Shown here in pieces: positions 54,176 through 61,362 of a stretch of 64,000 bases of DNA (the first letter of the stretch is position 1; each line of letters opens with the position of its first letter). The notes under the pieces were generated by a model. The model was not told where the DNA came from and searched no databases. It was given only the letters and a program-made list of their open reading frames with translations. The position numbers were made by a program, and so were the translations under genes. The DNA lies in NCBI RefSeq assembly GCF_029542085.1, contig NZ_CP107036.1:6262001-6326000 (forward strand), given 5' to 3'. Source of the DNA: Sphingobacterium sp. ML3W. GTDB lineage: Bacteria; Bacteroidota; Bacteroidia; Sphingobacteriales; Sphingobacteriaceae.

Positions 54176-54748
54176 CTAATAGATGCTCTTTAAAAATGGT
54201 TGTTTTCTCAATTGCTGTTCGTATTGTTCTTTGCTTATAAATGGCCATAGTTCATAATCTCCAGAACGCTTAAATTCTTCAAACTGCTCTTTCCGCTCAT
54301 TTAGTTTTACATTATAATGTTGTCCCAAACTCAGGGCAGTAAATAACAAGTCTTTAAATGAAAACCGTAATAGCGGATTTATATGATCAAAATAAGGCCA
54401 CTCGTACTCAAAATCTGAATTTAGAAATAAAATAAAACGAGCAATGTCTTTCAGTTCTTTATCAGAAAACTGGTATTTGCCAGAAAGTTTATGATTTTCT
54501 AAGTCGCTATATAAACACCAGCTTAATTCGAGCATTGGTCTTATGATAGGATCATCAAATTTGGCTTGTTTTGAAGAATAATAATGTTCAGGAAGATAAC
54601 CAAAGGAAACATTATCTAATATCTCCTCTTCAAACTCATCATTGCTAATAAGCCCGATGGTTAAATGTCTTAAATGGTACGCAAGTACCTTTCTGCGTGC
54701 TAAGTCAACCATATCAGAACGTTTTCTTAAAGATAAGCAAATATTCAT
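54176..54748 (-). CDS. 190-residue cytoplasmic protein, unknown family
   Basis: A soluble, mostly helical protein rich in acidic and aromatic residues: LARRKVLAYHLRHLTIGLIS, NDEFEEEILDNVSFGYLPE, DDPIIRPMLELSWCLYSDLE, FEYEWPYFDHINPLLRFSFK. No signal peptide or TM segment. I have the impression of a family of single-domain proteins found in Bacteroidetes near toxin-immunity genes, but I cannot name it. It lies opposite to, and just upstream of, the R1 block of copy I. Confidence 0.7.
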   Translation of the reverse strand: MNICLSLRKRSDMVDLARRKVLAYHLRHLTIGLISNDEFEEEILDNVSFGYLPEHYYSSKQAKFDDPIIRPMLELSWCLYSDLENHKLSGKYQFSDKELKDIARFILFLNSDFEYEWPYFDHINPLLRFSFKDLLFTALSLGQHYNVKLNERKEQFEEFKRSGDYELWPFISKEQYEQQLRKQPFLKSIY

Positions 54749-54771
54749 TTGTTAAGATGTTAAGCAAACTT

Positions 54772-54905
54772 CACCTCCCCATTCCCACCATTCACCGAGT
54801 TTTCCTGTCCGTTGCTCTAAAGCCTGTATGCTAGGTGCGTATTGTGTTGTAGTTTCGAGTCAACAAATAAGAACAACAAAACTAACACAATAAAATAAAG
54901 ACATT
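54772..54905 (+). promoter_or_regulatory. R1 block, copy I (altered -7 box)
   Basis: The palindrome is changed (GCCTGTATGCTAGGTGC, 54822-54838) and the box reads TAGTTTCG (54850-54857) instead of TAGTTTTG. This copy may be expressed less. Confidence 0.65.
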
Positions 54906-55340
54906 ATGAAAACTCTAGTAAAAACATTCACAGCAGCCTTAATCGCAGTATCGACATTCGCTATGGCCGCTGAAGGACCAGGTTCAAAATCAGCAAAAGC
55001 AACTGTTAACCTTTCCACAGCAGACTTTGCTCTTGAACATTATGTTGCGGTAACCACCGAAGGTGAATCAGCAGGCGTGGAGCAATTATTTGCAGAAGAT
55101 TTCAGCCAGAAAGCTAATGCAACTACCAATAACCGTGACGAGGTCGTTAAATTCTTTAAAAAACAAAAAGGGGAGAAGCTAAACTGTACGGTAACTACCG
55201 ACATTATCGAAGAGTCAGCCGATTATATGGTCGCAAAGGTAACTTTGAAGTTTGAAAACTTTACCAAGACTGACCTTGTGACGTTGATGCGCGAAGGCAA
55301 TATGTGGAAAGTATCCAAATCAATCAATTCATATAAGTAG
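54906..55340 (+). CDS. 144-residue exported protein, family copy I
   Basis: The shortest intact copy: one codon is missing in the signal peptide (KTFTAALIAVSTFAMA) and three between helix 1 and helix 2 (DFSQKANATTNNRDEVVKFF). Helix 2 is of the EVVK type. The C-terminus NMWKVSKSINSYK is of the C type. All deletions are multiples of three, so the product is intact. It precedes the second beta-helix gene, as copy G precedes the first. Confidence 0.9.
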   Translation: MKTLVKTFTAALIAVSTFAMAAEGPGSKSAKATVNLSTADFALEHYVAVTTEGESAGVEQLFAEDFSQKANATTNNRDEVVKFFKKQKGEKLNCTVTTDIIEESADYMVAKVTLKFENFTKTDLVTLMREGNMWKVSKSINSYK

Positions 55341-55350
55341 TATCTCTTTA

Positions 55351-55432
55351 CTGGTGGTTTGCCAGTCATAAAAAGGCAAACCACTAGTGAATCATATGTT
55401 TATTAAGGCCACATCGCGAGATGTGGCTTTTT
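55351..55432 (+). terminator. 3' hairpin and GNRA terminator of copy I
   Basis: CTGGTGGTTTGCC and GGCAAACCACTAG form a 13-bp stem with one G-T pair (55351-55387). The terminator (55408-55427) is a perfect 8-bp stem, GCCACATC/GATGTGGC, with a GCGA loop. Confidence 0.8.
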
Positions 55433-55439
55433 CTGTTTT

Positions 55440-55559
55440 TTGAGATGACAAGATAGCGACTTTTCGGTTGTTCCGCTTTACCGATTACATAGCCTTAGTT
55501 TCCCTCATTTTGACTCTTGGTGAAGTCTAAGTTTGTGTAAGATTTAAAAACACAACATT
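55440..55559 (+). promoter_or_regulatory. Leader repeat L, copy 2 (promoter of the second beta-helix gene)
   Basis: Repeats the block at 50300-50423. The -7 box TAAGTTTG is at 55528-55535, 24 bp before the ATG. Confidence 0.65.
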
Positions 55560-57749
55560 ATGGCAAATCAATTTCTTATTAAAAACACTATGGCAGATAT
55601 GCGCGCGCTATCTGCGGCAGAAGTCACAGCATTAACCAACGGTACGTATAATGGCGTACAGCTTTTAGGCTATTACCAAGCAGGAGATACACCTGATCCG
55701 ATTGATTACTACCTATCTTCTACAACAGTTCCTGATGACGGTGGTAGCGTTATCCTTGTGGGAGGAGGGGTACTTGAACACAATTTTGTGGGAAATGTAA
55801 ACATTCGGTATTTTGGTGCAAAAGGAGATTTTATTCAGGATGATACCCAAGTAATACAAAAAGCATTAACCTATTCTAATAAAGATGGGATCTCATCAGT
55901 TTACTTTCCAACGGGACATTATCTTATCACCGATACCTTAATTCCCCCGAGTGATTGTATGTTATATGGAGACGGTAATAAATCCCATCTCGAATTTAAA
56001 CACGAACCTTTTTCTATTTCGGGGACTGTAAAATGGATGTTTAGGTTATTTAATCACAAGAATATTTCATTCCAAAACTTGCAATTGGATGGAGGAGCAA
56101 CGACTAACAGGCTCCCTGTATCACCTACAAATCCTATCAGCAAATGGAATGTTAATGGTGCAGAGTTTTTGATCTATTTTAATCCGATCTGTGACGGAGC
56201 GGTGGATAATATTAGTATTACCAATTGCTCCATCAAACGCTCATGGAGCTCGGGGATCCAGAGTTATGGCAGATCCGCAGAATGCTATCCGCATCCGTTG
56301 ACAACCAATATCCGTATTACGGACTGTTATTTCACTGAGACCGGTCATCATGGAGTCGGATTTAATGAGGTAGCTAATGCGACTGTATCCAACAATAATT
56401 TTGTCAATGTAGGCCGATGCATGCCAGAGCCAACAAATATGTATGGCAGCGGTCTAGCTGTCGATTGTTCAGGCGGATGTCAGGATATTGTTGTATCCAA
56501 TAATACGGTAGATGGTGCCGCTGGAGGTTTTAAATGCGAGAGTCATATTGTTTCAGTTAGCGCTAGTTTTCCGGATGGTATTAATTATTCACGTCGTATA
56601 GTTTTTTCTAACAATACGATTAAAAATCTCTATTTGGATTCCGCCATGGGGACTTCTAATTTCTTTATCATTTTCTACGGAATTAGGTTGGCTGGTGACA
56701 GTTGTATTGCTACCAACAATACTATTGTTAAACCACAAGGACATGGAGTTCTGATTTCCAGTAATGGTTCCAATTGTACTGTGTCCAACAATAAGATTAT
56801 TGAAGCTCAGCGAAGCGGTATTGAAGTAGGTTCCAGTGAGGGCTTTAATACAATTTCAGATAATCGTATTATCAAACCTGTATTGCAGGGAATCACCGTA
56901 AATGGCAACAATACGCTTGTCAGTGGCAACATGGTTACCAATGCTGGCAATACAGGCATCAGATTGCTCAAAGGTGATAATTGTCAATTTATTGGCAATA
57001 CAGTAGTCGATTCGGTTGGGGATGGTATCAGTGTGATACCTACTGGCACATTTACTTGCAATCATATTGATGTTGTTGATAATGTGTGTTATGATTCTCG
57101 TACAGGTACTGATCGGACTCAGGTTACAGGAATTAGCGCAAATGCTGGCTCGGTGACCAATGTTAAATCTGTAAACAATAGATGCTTTAACAATATCAAT
57201 ACCCAGGTGTCCGTTGCTAATAGTGCCAGGCGGAATCAAGAGATCGGCTCGAATGCATGGCAGACGCAGACTAGTAATGGAGTTGCTAGCGTCGCTGGAA
57301 CATGGCAGGTAGGAGATGTGCTTAAAAATGTCAATGCTGTGGTGCAGCATACCGATCCACAATTGAAATACACCTACGGCTGGTATAACAACGCCCCAGA
57401 CGGACGGAATTTTATACCTTTTGGTTTTCTAGGCGAGTATACTGGGCTAGGCAGCCCTGAGGGTGTCGTAACAGCGAGACAAGGATCTCGATATAATGAA
57501 ATTAATGAATCAGGTATATCCTCCATTTGGATTAAAAGAACTGGAGGAGGAAATATTGGATGGATTAATGTTTTTCAAAATGCAGCTCCTGCAAATAGAG
57601 GTCTGGTATCACAATCCGCAGGCGTGGCCAATAGTGTATTGCCCAATGCCACGGATCTTGCTTCGGCGATTGCATTAGTCAATGACCTAAAGGCTATCTT
57701 AAACAATAAGTTGCAGTCCGATCGTAATAGTGGACAACAAGCAAGTTAA
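55560..57749 (+). CDS. Right-handed beta-helix protein with tail-spike-like N-terminus (2)
   Basis: 729 residues, no signal peptide. The N-terminal module FLIKNTMADMRALSAAEVTA, then YNGVQLLGYYQAGDTPDPID, matches the protein at 50424. A pectate-lyase-superfamily start follows (IRYFGAKGDFIQDDTQVIQK), then a long series of beta-helix rungs with Asn ladders (VSNNNFVNVG, VSNNTVDGA, FSNNTIKNL, ATNNTIVKP, VSNNKIIEA, ISDNRIIKP). A C-terminal domain with VGDVLKNVNAVVQHTDPQLK and GWINVFQNAAP differs from that of the first protein. The head module is thus conserved and the tail varies, as in receptor-binding or polysaccharide-binding spikes. Lyase activity is possible but no catalytic residues could be assigned. 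Confidence 0.85.
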   Translation: MANQFLIKNTMADMRALSAAEVTALTNGTYNGVQLLGYYQAGDTPDPIDYYLSSTTVPDDGGSVILVGGGVLEHNFVGNVNIRYFGAKGDFIQDDTQVIQKALTYSNKDGISSVYFPTGHYLITDTLIPPSDCMLYGDGNKSHLEFKHEPFSISGTVKWMFRLFNHKNISFQNLQLDGGATTNRLPVSPTNPISKWNVNGAEFLIYFNPICDGAVDNISITNCSIKRSWSSGIQSYGRSAECYPHPLTTNIRITDCYFTETGHHGVGFNEVANATVSNNNFVNVGRCMPEPTNMYGSGLAVDCSGGCQDIVVSNNTVDGAAGGFKCESHIVSVSASFPDGINYSRRIVFSNNTIKNLYLDSAMGTSNFFIIFYGIRLAGDSCIATNNTIVKPQGHGVLISSNGSNCTVSNNKIIEAQRSGIEVGSSEGFNTISDNRIIKPVLQGITVNGNNTLVSGNMVTNAGNTGIRLLKGDNCQFIGNTVVDSVGDGISVIPTGTFTCNHIDVVDNVCYDSRTGTDRTQVTGISANAGSVTNVKSVNNRCFNNINTQVSVANSARRNQEIGSNAWQTQTSNGVASVAGTWQVGDVLKNVNAVVQHTDPQLKYTYGWYNNAPDGRNFIPFGFLGEYTGLGSPEGVVTARQGSRYNEINESGISSIWIKRTGGGNIGWINVFQNAAPANRGLVSQSAGVANSVLPNATDLASAIALVNDLKAILNNKLQSDRNSGQQAS

Positions 57750-57765
57750 TTGCACATAAACATTT

Positions 57766-57791
57766 AACCCCATATCTCATGATATGGGGTT
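57766..57791 (+). terminator. Hairpin after beta-helix gene 2
   Basis: AACCCCATATC-TCAT-GATATGGGGTT is a perfect 11-bp stem, directly followed by the R2 hairpin. It replaces the GNRA terminator found before other R2 copies. Confidence 0.75.
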
Positions 57792-57793
57792 AA

Positions 57794-58020
57794 GAGTCAA
57801 AAGGGCCTGATTCTCATCAGACCCTTTCTCTTAGCGTTTATTTGGACAGTAATTTTTATGTTTCCTATCGTTTCCTCTTTTTTGTTTCGTCATCCAATGT
57901 TTTTAAAGACAATTGGACTTTCACTGTACGACGCCAATTTTTATGTTGAACCTTTTGTTCGAAAGGCAGCTTGTAGCCGTTTTGTATAGTAAGAACAACA
58001 GTCAATTTGAAATAGTTTTA
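57794..58020 (+). repeat. Repeat module R2, copy 5
   Basis: It follows the beta-helix gene rather than a 148-residue gene, which shows that R2 is an independent module. Its third hairpin has decayed (CCTTTTGTTCGAAAGG). Two orphan genes follow. Confidence 0.8.
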
Positions 58021-58070
58021 ACAGCATATTTTTTTTTAATACTTTTAGCTGAGTTCAATGAAAGATTAAA

Positions 58071-58457
58071 ATGAAACGTATCAATCTAAAGGCGAGAATC
58101 AAACGGAATATGTTGGATACGTTATCCGGAGAAAATTATAGAGATGAGAATAGTGAAATAATTCGATATCTAAATAATCTAGGTGCAGATATTTTGGTTG
58201 GGATCGAACGGGAGGATGGCGTTTATACGTTAATTGGCACAGAAACGATCTATTACATGACGTCTTTAATGGTACAAGAAAAACTTTCCATTAAAGACTT
58301 CTTGTATATTTTACAGGCAACTGCAATGACAAATGGAAAAATGGCAACTTATGAGTTTATCAAAATTAACAAAAATGCAAGTGTTTGGGTAATGAATACC
58401 CAAGTTATGAATGCTTTATGGAACACTATGCTATTACTTGATCGGCTGGATCGCTAA
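58071..58457 (+). CDS. 128-residue orphan protein
   Basis: A soluble alpha/beta protein: INLKARIKRNMLDTLSGENY, NLGADILVGIEREDGVYTLI, ETIYYMTSLMVQEKLSIKDF, MATYEFIKINKNASVWVMNT. No signal peptide, TM segment or known motif. Size and position, alone behind an R2 header, resemble immunity-type genes, but that is only an impression. The next gene follows after 63 bp. Confidence 0.6.
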   Translation: MKRINLKARIKRNMLDTLSGENYRDENSEIIRYLNNLGADILVGIEREDGVYTLIGTETIYYMTSLMVQEKLSIKDFLYILQATAMTNGKMATYEFIKINKNASVWVMNTQVMNALWNTMLLLDRLDR

Positions 58458-58520
58458 TGAAAAAGTCACTATACAAATTGAAAATTAGTAAGAGAAACAA
58501 ACTTTTATAAAATTAACACA

Positions 58521-58901
58521 ATGCAGAAGAAAAGAATCCGATGTTTAATAAAGTATGAAAATGTTGCACCAGATGTCTTTAACTATAAAGTTTTTTTTCC
58601 GTTAACAGGCGGCTGGAGCAATAATAGCTTAGTTACTTGTACAAATTGTGGGGAATTGTTTGTAATTGACTGGGAAAATCCAGAAACGGAAAATCTAAGT
58701 GTAAAACAAATTGCTGGTTCAACTTTATGTCCAACTTGTAATGTTGTTTTATCTTTGTATTTGGCAGATTACCCTGCTACAATAAGAATTTCAGAAAATC
58801 AATTTGTTAGTTTTAATATAGAAGCTATTTCCAATCAAGATGAAGGATCGGAGATTGTAGAATTTTATGAATTAAGACCATCGCAAAAAGACCTAAACTA
58901 A
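58521..58901 (+). CDS. 126-residue protein with a zinc-ribbon-like Cys4 motif
   Basis: The centre holds CTNCGELFVIDW and, after about 25 residues, CPTC: two CXXC pairs as in a zinc ribbon. The N-terminal RCLIKYENVAPDVFNYKVFF and the C-terminal strands are unrecognised. No signal peptide. It lies 63 bp after the 128-residue gene and may be cotranscribed with it. Function unknown. Confidence 0.65.
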   Translation: MQKKRIRCLIKYENVAPDVFNYKVFFPLTGGWSNNSLVTCTNCGELFVIDWENPETENLSVKQIAGSTLCPTCNVVLSLYLADYPATIRISENQFVSFNIEAISNQDEGSEIVEFYELRPSQKDLN

Positions 58902-58932
58902 ACTAACGAAAATTGATCAGGCTGAATTTTTT

Positions 58933-59064
58933 CACCTCCACATTCCCATCATTCACCGAGTTTTCCTGATCGTTGGTCTAAAGCCCCTAGGCTAGGGGCG
59001 GATTGTGTTGTAGTTTTGAGTCAACAAATAAGAACAACAGAACTAACACTATAAAAAAGACATT
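58933..59064 (+). promoter_or_regulatory. R1 block, copy J (perfect palindrome)
   Basis: The palindrome is exact here, GCCCCTAG-G-CTAGGGGC (58983-58999), and lies 11 bp before the -7 box TAGTTTTG (59011-59018). Confidence 0.7.
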
Positions 59065-59511
59065 ATGAAAACTCTAGTAAAAATATTCACAGCAGCAGCT
59101 TTAGTCGCAGTATCAATTTTTGCTATGGCATCTGAAGGACCGGGTTCCAAATCAGCAAAAGCAAACGTTAACCTTTCCACAGCAGACTTTGCTCTTGAAC
59201 ATTATGTTGCGGTAACAACCCAAGGAGAGTCAGCAGGAGTAGAGCAATTATTTGCTGAAGATTTCAGCCAAAAAGTTCAATCGGCAAATGCACAAAGCCA
59301 TAGCCGTAGCGCGTTGATCAAATCTTTGAAAAAACAAAAAGGCGAAAGCTTGAATTGTACAGTAAAAACTGACATTATCGAAGAGTCCACAGATTATATG
59401 GTGGCCAAAGTAACGATGAAATTTGAGAACTTTAGCAAGACTGATCTTGTCACTTTGGTTCGTGAGGGGGATAGCTGGAAAGTATCCAGTTCAGTCAACT
59501 CCTATAAATAG
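59065..59511 (+). CDS. 148-residue exported protein, family copy J
   Basis: Signal peptide with TAAALVAVSIFAMA, linker SEGPGSKSAK, and helix 1 with TTQGESAGVEQLF. Helix 2 is QSANAQSHSRSALIKS, which joins the start of the G type to the end of the D/H type. Strand GESLNCTVKTDIIEE is shared with copy C, and the C-terminus is DSWKVSSSVNSYK, another mixture. It is the last member on the right side of the window. Confidence 0.9.
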   Translation: MKTLVKIFTAAALVAVSIFAMASEGPGSKSAKANVNLSTADFALEHYVAVTTQGESAGVEQLFAEDFSQKVQSANAQSHSRSALIKSLKKQKGESLNCTVKTDIIEESTDYMVAKVTMKFENFSKTDLVTLVREGDSWKVSSSVNSYK

Positions 59512-59522
59512 TATCCAATAAT

Positions 59523-59607
59523 TAGTTGTCAGCTCGGTCATATCGAGAGCTGACAACTAGTGAATCATATGTTTATTAAGGCCACGTCGTGAGATGTGGC
59601 TTTTTTT
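59523..59607 (+). terminator. 3' hairpin and GNRA terminator of copy J
   Basis: TAGTTGTCAGCT/AGCTGACAACTA is perfect (59523-59559). The terminator (59581-59600) has a GTGA loop and seven T. Confidence 0.8.
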
Positions 59608-59640
59608 ATGTCCTAATATTTTGATTCTGAACAAAAACGA

Positions 59641-60750
59641 TTACTGTTTTTGCATAATCCCATATTGTTTATTTTGATTATTCTCGATCTTTTGGCCAGC
59701 ATAGGTTTCAAAAATGTATTTCGTAGTTGCTTTCAGTGAGCGCCTAGGTTGAATGGGGTGATAACCCGGAGCGGTAAAAAACTCGATTTCGTTGTCAATC
59801 TTCGAATACCAAATATTACCAATATCTTTTACTCCTAGCGTATCGGGTCTGGTAATTTTACGGAAGTGTTCCAGCTTTGCTTTATCTAGTCCAACTACTT
59901 GATAACGTTGTGTTTGATCCTGACAGTCCGCTTGGATATATCTCTCCCCGTTCCAGCACATGCATTCTTCAGGCGTTAAATAATGCACTGCAAAAAAAAT
60001 GGCAATAATCAGCGAAGCAATCCCCGAAAATCTTAGCGCATATTTATTATTTCCAATAAAAGATTTTTTTTCTGGTTCAATGGTAATCTTTTCTCCTTGA
60101 TCCAATTCTTCTGAGACAACTGCCTGATCATTTTCACTTAGCAATATTTCATCTATTTCGTTATTTTCCTCTTCATCTGTAGCGTTGGAATGATTGTTTT
60201 CATCTTTCTTAATTGTTGTTTCAATTGGCAGTTCTTCATTGTTGGTTAGATCATTTGAACTAGAATCTTTGCCGTCATCTATACAATCTTCTTTATTTGC
60301 CTTAAAGTCTTTTGATCCTTCGTCTTGAGGTAAGTCATGTTTGCTTGAATTCGTTGTATCGGATTGAAGTGAATTCCAATAATCAAAATTGTAAGGCCGC
60401 GGCTGAAAATTAATTAGTATCGCAAGAAATTTTACAACATCTCGTTCAGGGCTACGTATTGTATCCCCGATTATAAAATTTCTTAATGCTCTGAATTTAT
60501 CTGTTTCCGAATCTTTTACTATTTCCTTGAGCGGCTTACCAAGTTGCTTTTGCTTTTTCTTTTCATCTTTTTCTCTGAAATAATCAATGAATACTGTTTC
60601 ATCCTCGGTAGATAGTCCTCTATCGAAACATTGCATGGACCAATTCTTAAGATCTCCCGTCGAAGGCCATTCGCGGGAAAAATCAAGTCGTCTGTTCTCT
60701 TTTAAATCTAGGTAGCCGTCTCTTACAGCCTTTTGAAAATACTCAAACAT
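59641..60750 (-). CDS. Single-pass membrane protein, unknown family
   Basis: 369 residues. A soluble N-terminal region (MFEYFQKAVRDGYLDLKENR, WPSTGDLKNWSMQCFDRGLS) is followed by a long acidic low-complexity linker (about 130-225), one TM segment (YALRFSGIASLIIAIFFAV) and an extracytoplasmic domain with CMCWNGERYIQADCQDQ, ITRPDTLGVKDIGNIWYSK and FFTAPGYHPIQPRRSLKATT. The C-terminal domain recalls a Bacteroidetes family whose function I do not know. The design, a cytoplasmic head joined to a periplasmic sensor-like domain, suggests signalling. The palindrome TACGGGAAACCGTA lies 36 bp upstream of its start. Confidence 0.75.
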   Translation of the reverse strand: MFEYFQKAVRDGYLDLKENRRLDFSREWPSTGDLKNWSMQCFDRGLSTEDETVFIDYFREKDEKKKQKQLGKPLKEIVKDSETDKFRALRNFIIGDTIRSPERDVVKFLAILINFQPRPYNFDYWNSLQSDTTNSSKHDLPQDEGSKDFKANKEDCIDDGKDSSSNDLTNNEELPIETTIKKDENNHSNATDEEENNEIDEILLSENDQAVVSEELDQGEKITIEPEKKSFIGNNKYALRFSGIASLIIAIFFAVHYLTPEECMCWNGERYIQADCQDQTQRYQVVGLDKAKLEHFRKITRPDTLGVKDIGNIWYSKIDNEIEFFTAPGYHPIQPRRSLKATTKYIFETYAGQKIENNQNKQYGIMQKQ

Positions 60751-60785
60751 GATTCCAAAATTAACATGTATCCATTATTGGAAAA

Positions 60786-60799
60786 TACGGGAAACCGTA
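60786..60799. promoter_or_regulatory. 14-bp palindrome, copy 1
   Basis: TACGG-GAAA-CCGTA, identical to the site at 63782-63795. It lies in the promoter region of the 369-residue gene, and shorter related words (GGAAAACCGT) occur about 50 bp further right. It is a candidate binding site for the response regulator encoded at 63107. Confidence 0.5.
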
Positions 60800-61000
60800 C
60801 TCAAAAACATCTTAAAAACCATCTTGATTATTTGGAAAATTTTGGAAAACCGTTGAAAATTTCTGAAACATTTTGAAATGTCATGAAGCATTGGAAACGT
60901 TTGATAAAAAGGGTTTTAACGGCTATAACTTTGTTTTCGAAATCAGATGATAGTCGATTAGTTTATGAGGCTAAGATACTAAACAGATTTCACAATGAGA

Positions 61001-61128
61001 AGATCTCGCGGTAGACATTAGCCGGTTTGGGAAGCAGCTTCTGCCTCCCGCGAGTGACACTCTTACTTCCCAAAAAATTCAGAAGGCCTTCTGAAATCAA
61101 TGCAGTAACCCCATGCGTGGTGCGTGGG
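61001..61128. other. Structured intergenic stretch upstream of the 49-residue ORF
   Basis: Several strong inverted repeats are packed here: TTTGGGAAG/CTTCCCAAA (61026-61034 with 61066-61074), CTCGCG/CGCGAG (61005-61010 with 61049-61054), the palindrome AGAAGGCCTTCT, and a 7-bp hairpin CCCATGC/GCGTGGG (61110-61128). It is more GC-rich than its surroundings. It may be a small RNA or structured leader; no known RNA family was recognised. The gap 60751-61162 holds otherwise only the palindrome at 60786. Confidence 0.4.
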
Positions 61129-61162
61129 CCTGCCAAGGTTTTACATTCTAATTTTTTGAGTT

Positions 61163-61312
61163 ATGTGGAGTTTAATATTATATTTTTTGTTTGGAATCGG
61201 CCAGCCCTCTAATTCACAACCAAACACTGGTGCACCAACGGTACAGACGGCAGATGAACCTCCATCGGATGGTGATGGTGGAGATAAAGGCAACCCACCG
61301 CCAGATAAATAA
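61163..61312 (+). CDS. 49-residue membrane-tethered peptide
   Basis: The ORF starts MWSLILYFLFGIGQ, a short hydrophobic segment, and continues with a Pro/Asp/Gly-rich tail (PPSDGDGGDKGNPPPDK). A good terminator follows 21 bp after the stop, which supports a real small transcript. No family recognised. Confidence 0.5.
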   Translation: MWSLILYFLFGIGQPSNSQPNTGAPTVQTADEPPSDGDGGDKGNPPPDK

Positions 61313-61333
61313 TTGTTAATGTCTATAATTCAA

Positions 61334-61360
61334 AGAGCTGATGAATTCAGCTCTTTTTTT
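61334..61360 (+). terminator. Terminator between the 49-residue ORF and the kinase gene
   Basis: AGAGCTGA and TCAGCTCT form a perfect 8-bp stem with loop TGAAT and seven T. It sits almost at the start of the kinase gene. Confidence 0.8.
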
Positions 61361-61362
61361 AT

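Noticed and set aside
56856..57362. 168-codon minus-strand frame inside the beta-helix gene
   Set aside because: Antisense of a repetitive Asn/Gly-rich helix; the open frame follows from the repeat composition.
30675..59607. CRISPR array
   Set aside because: The repeated units are 450-800 bp genes with flanks, spacers are whole genes, and no cas gene is present.
30675..59607. Classical integron cassette array
   Set aside because: No tyrosine integrase is visible and the hairpins lack a recognisable GTT/AAC attC core; cargo genes lie in both orientations. I keep only the wider idea of a cassette-like array.
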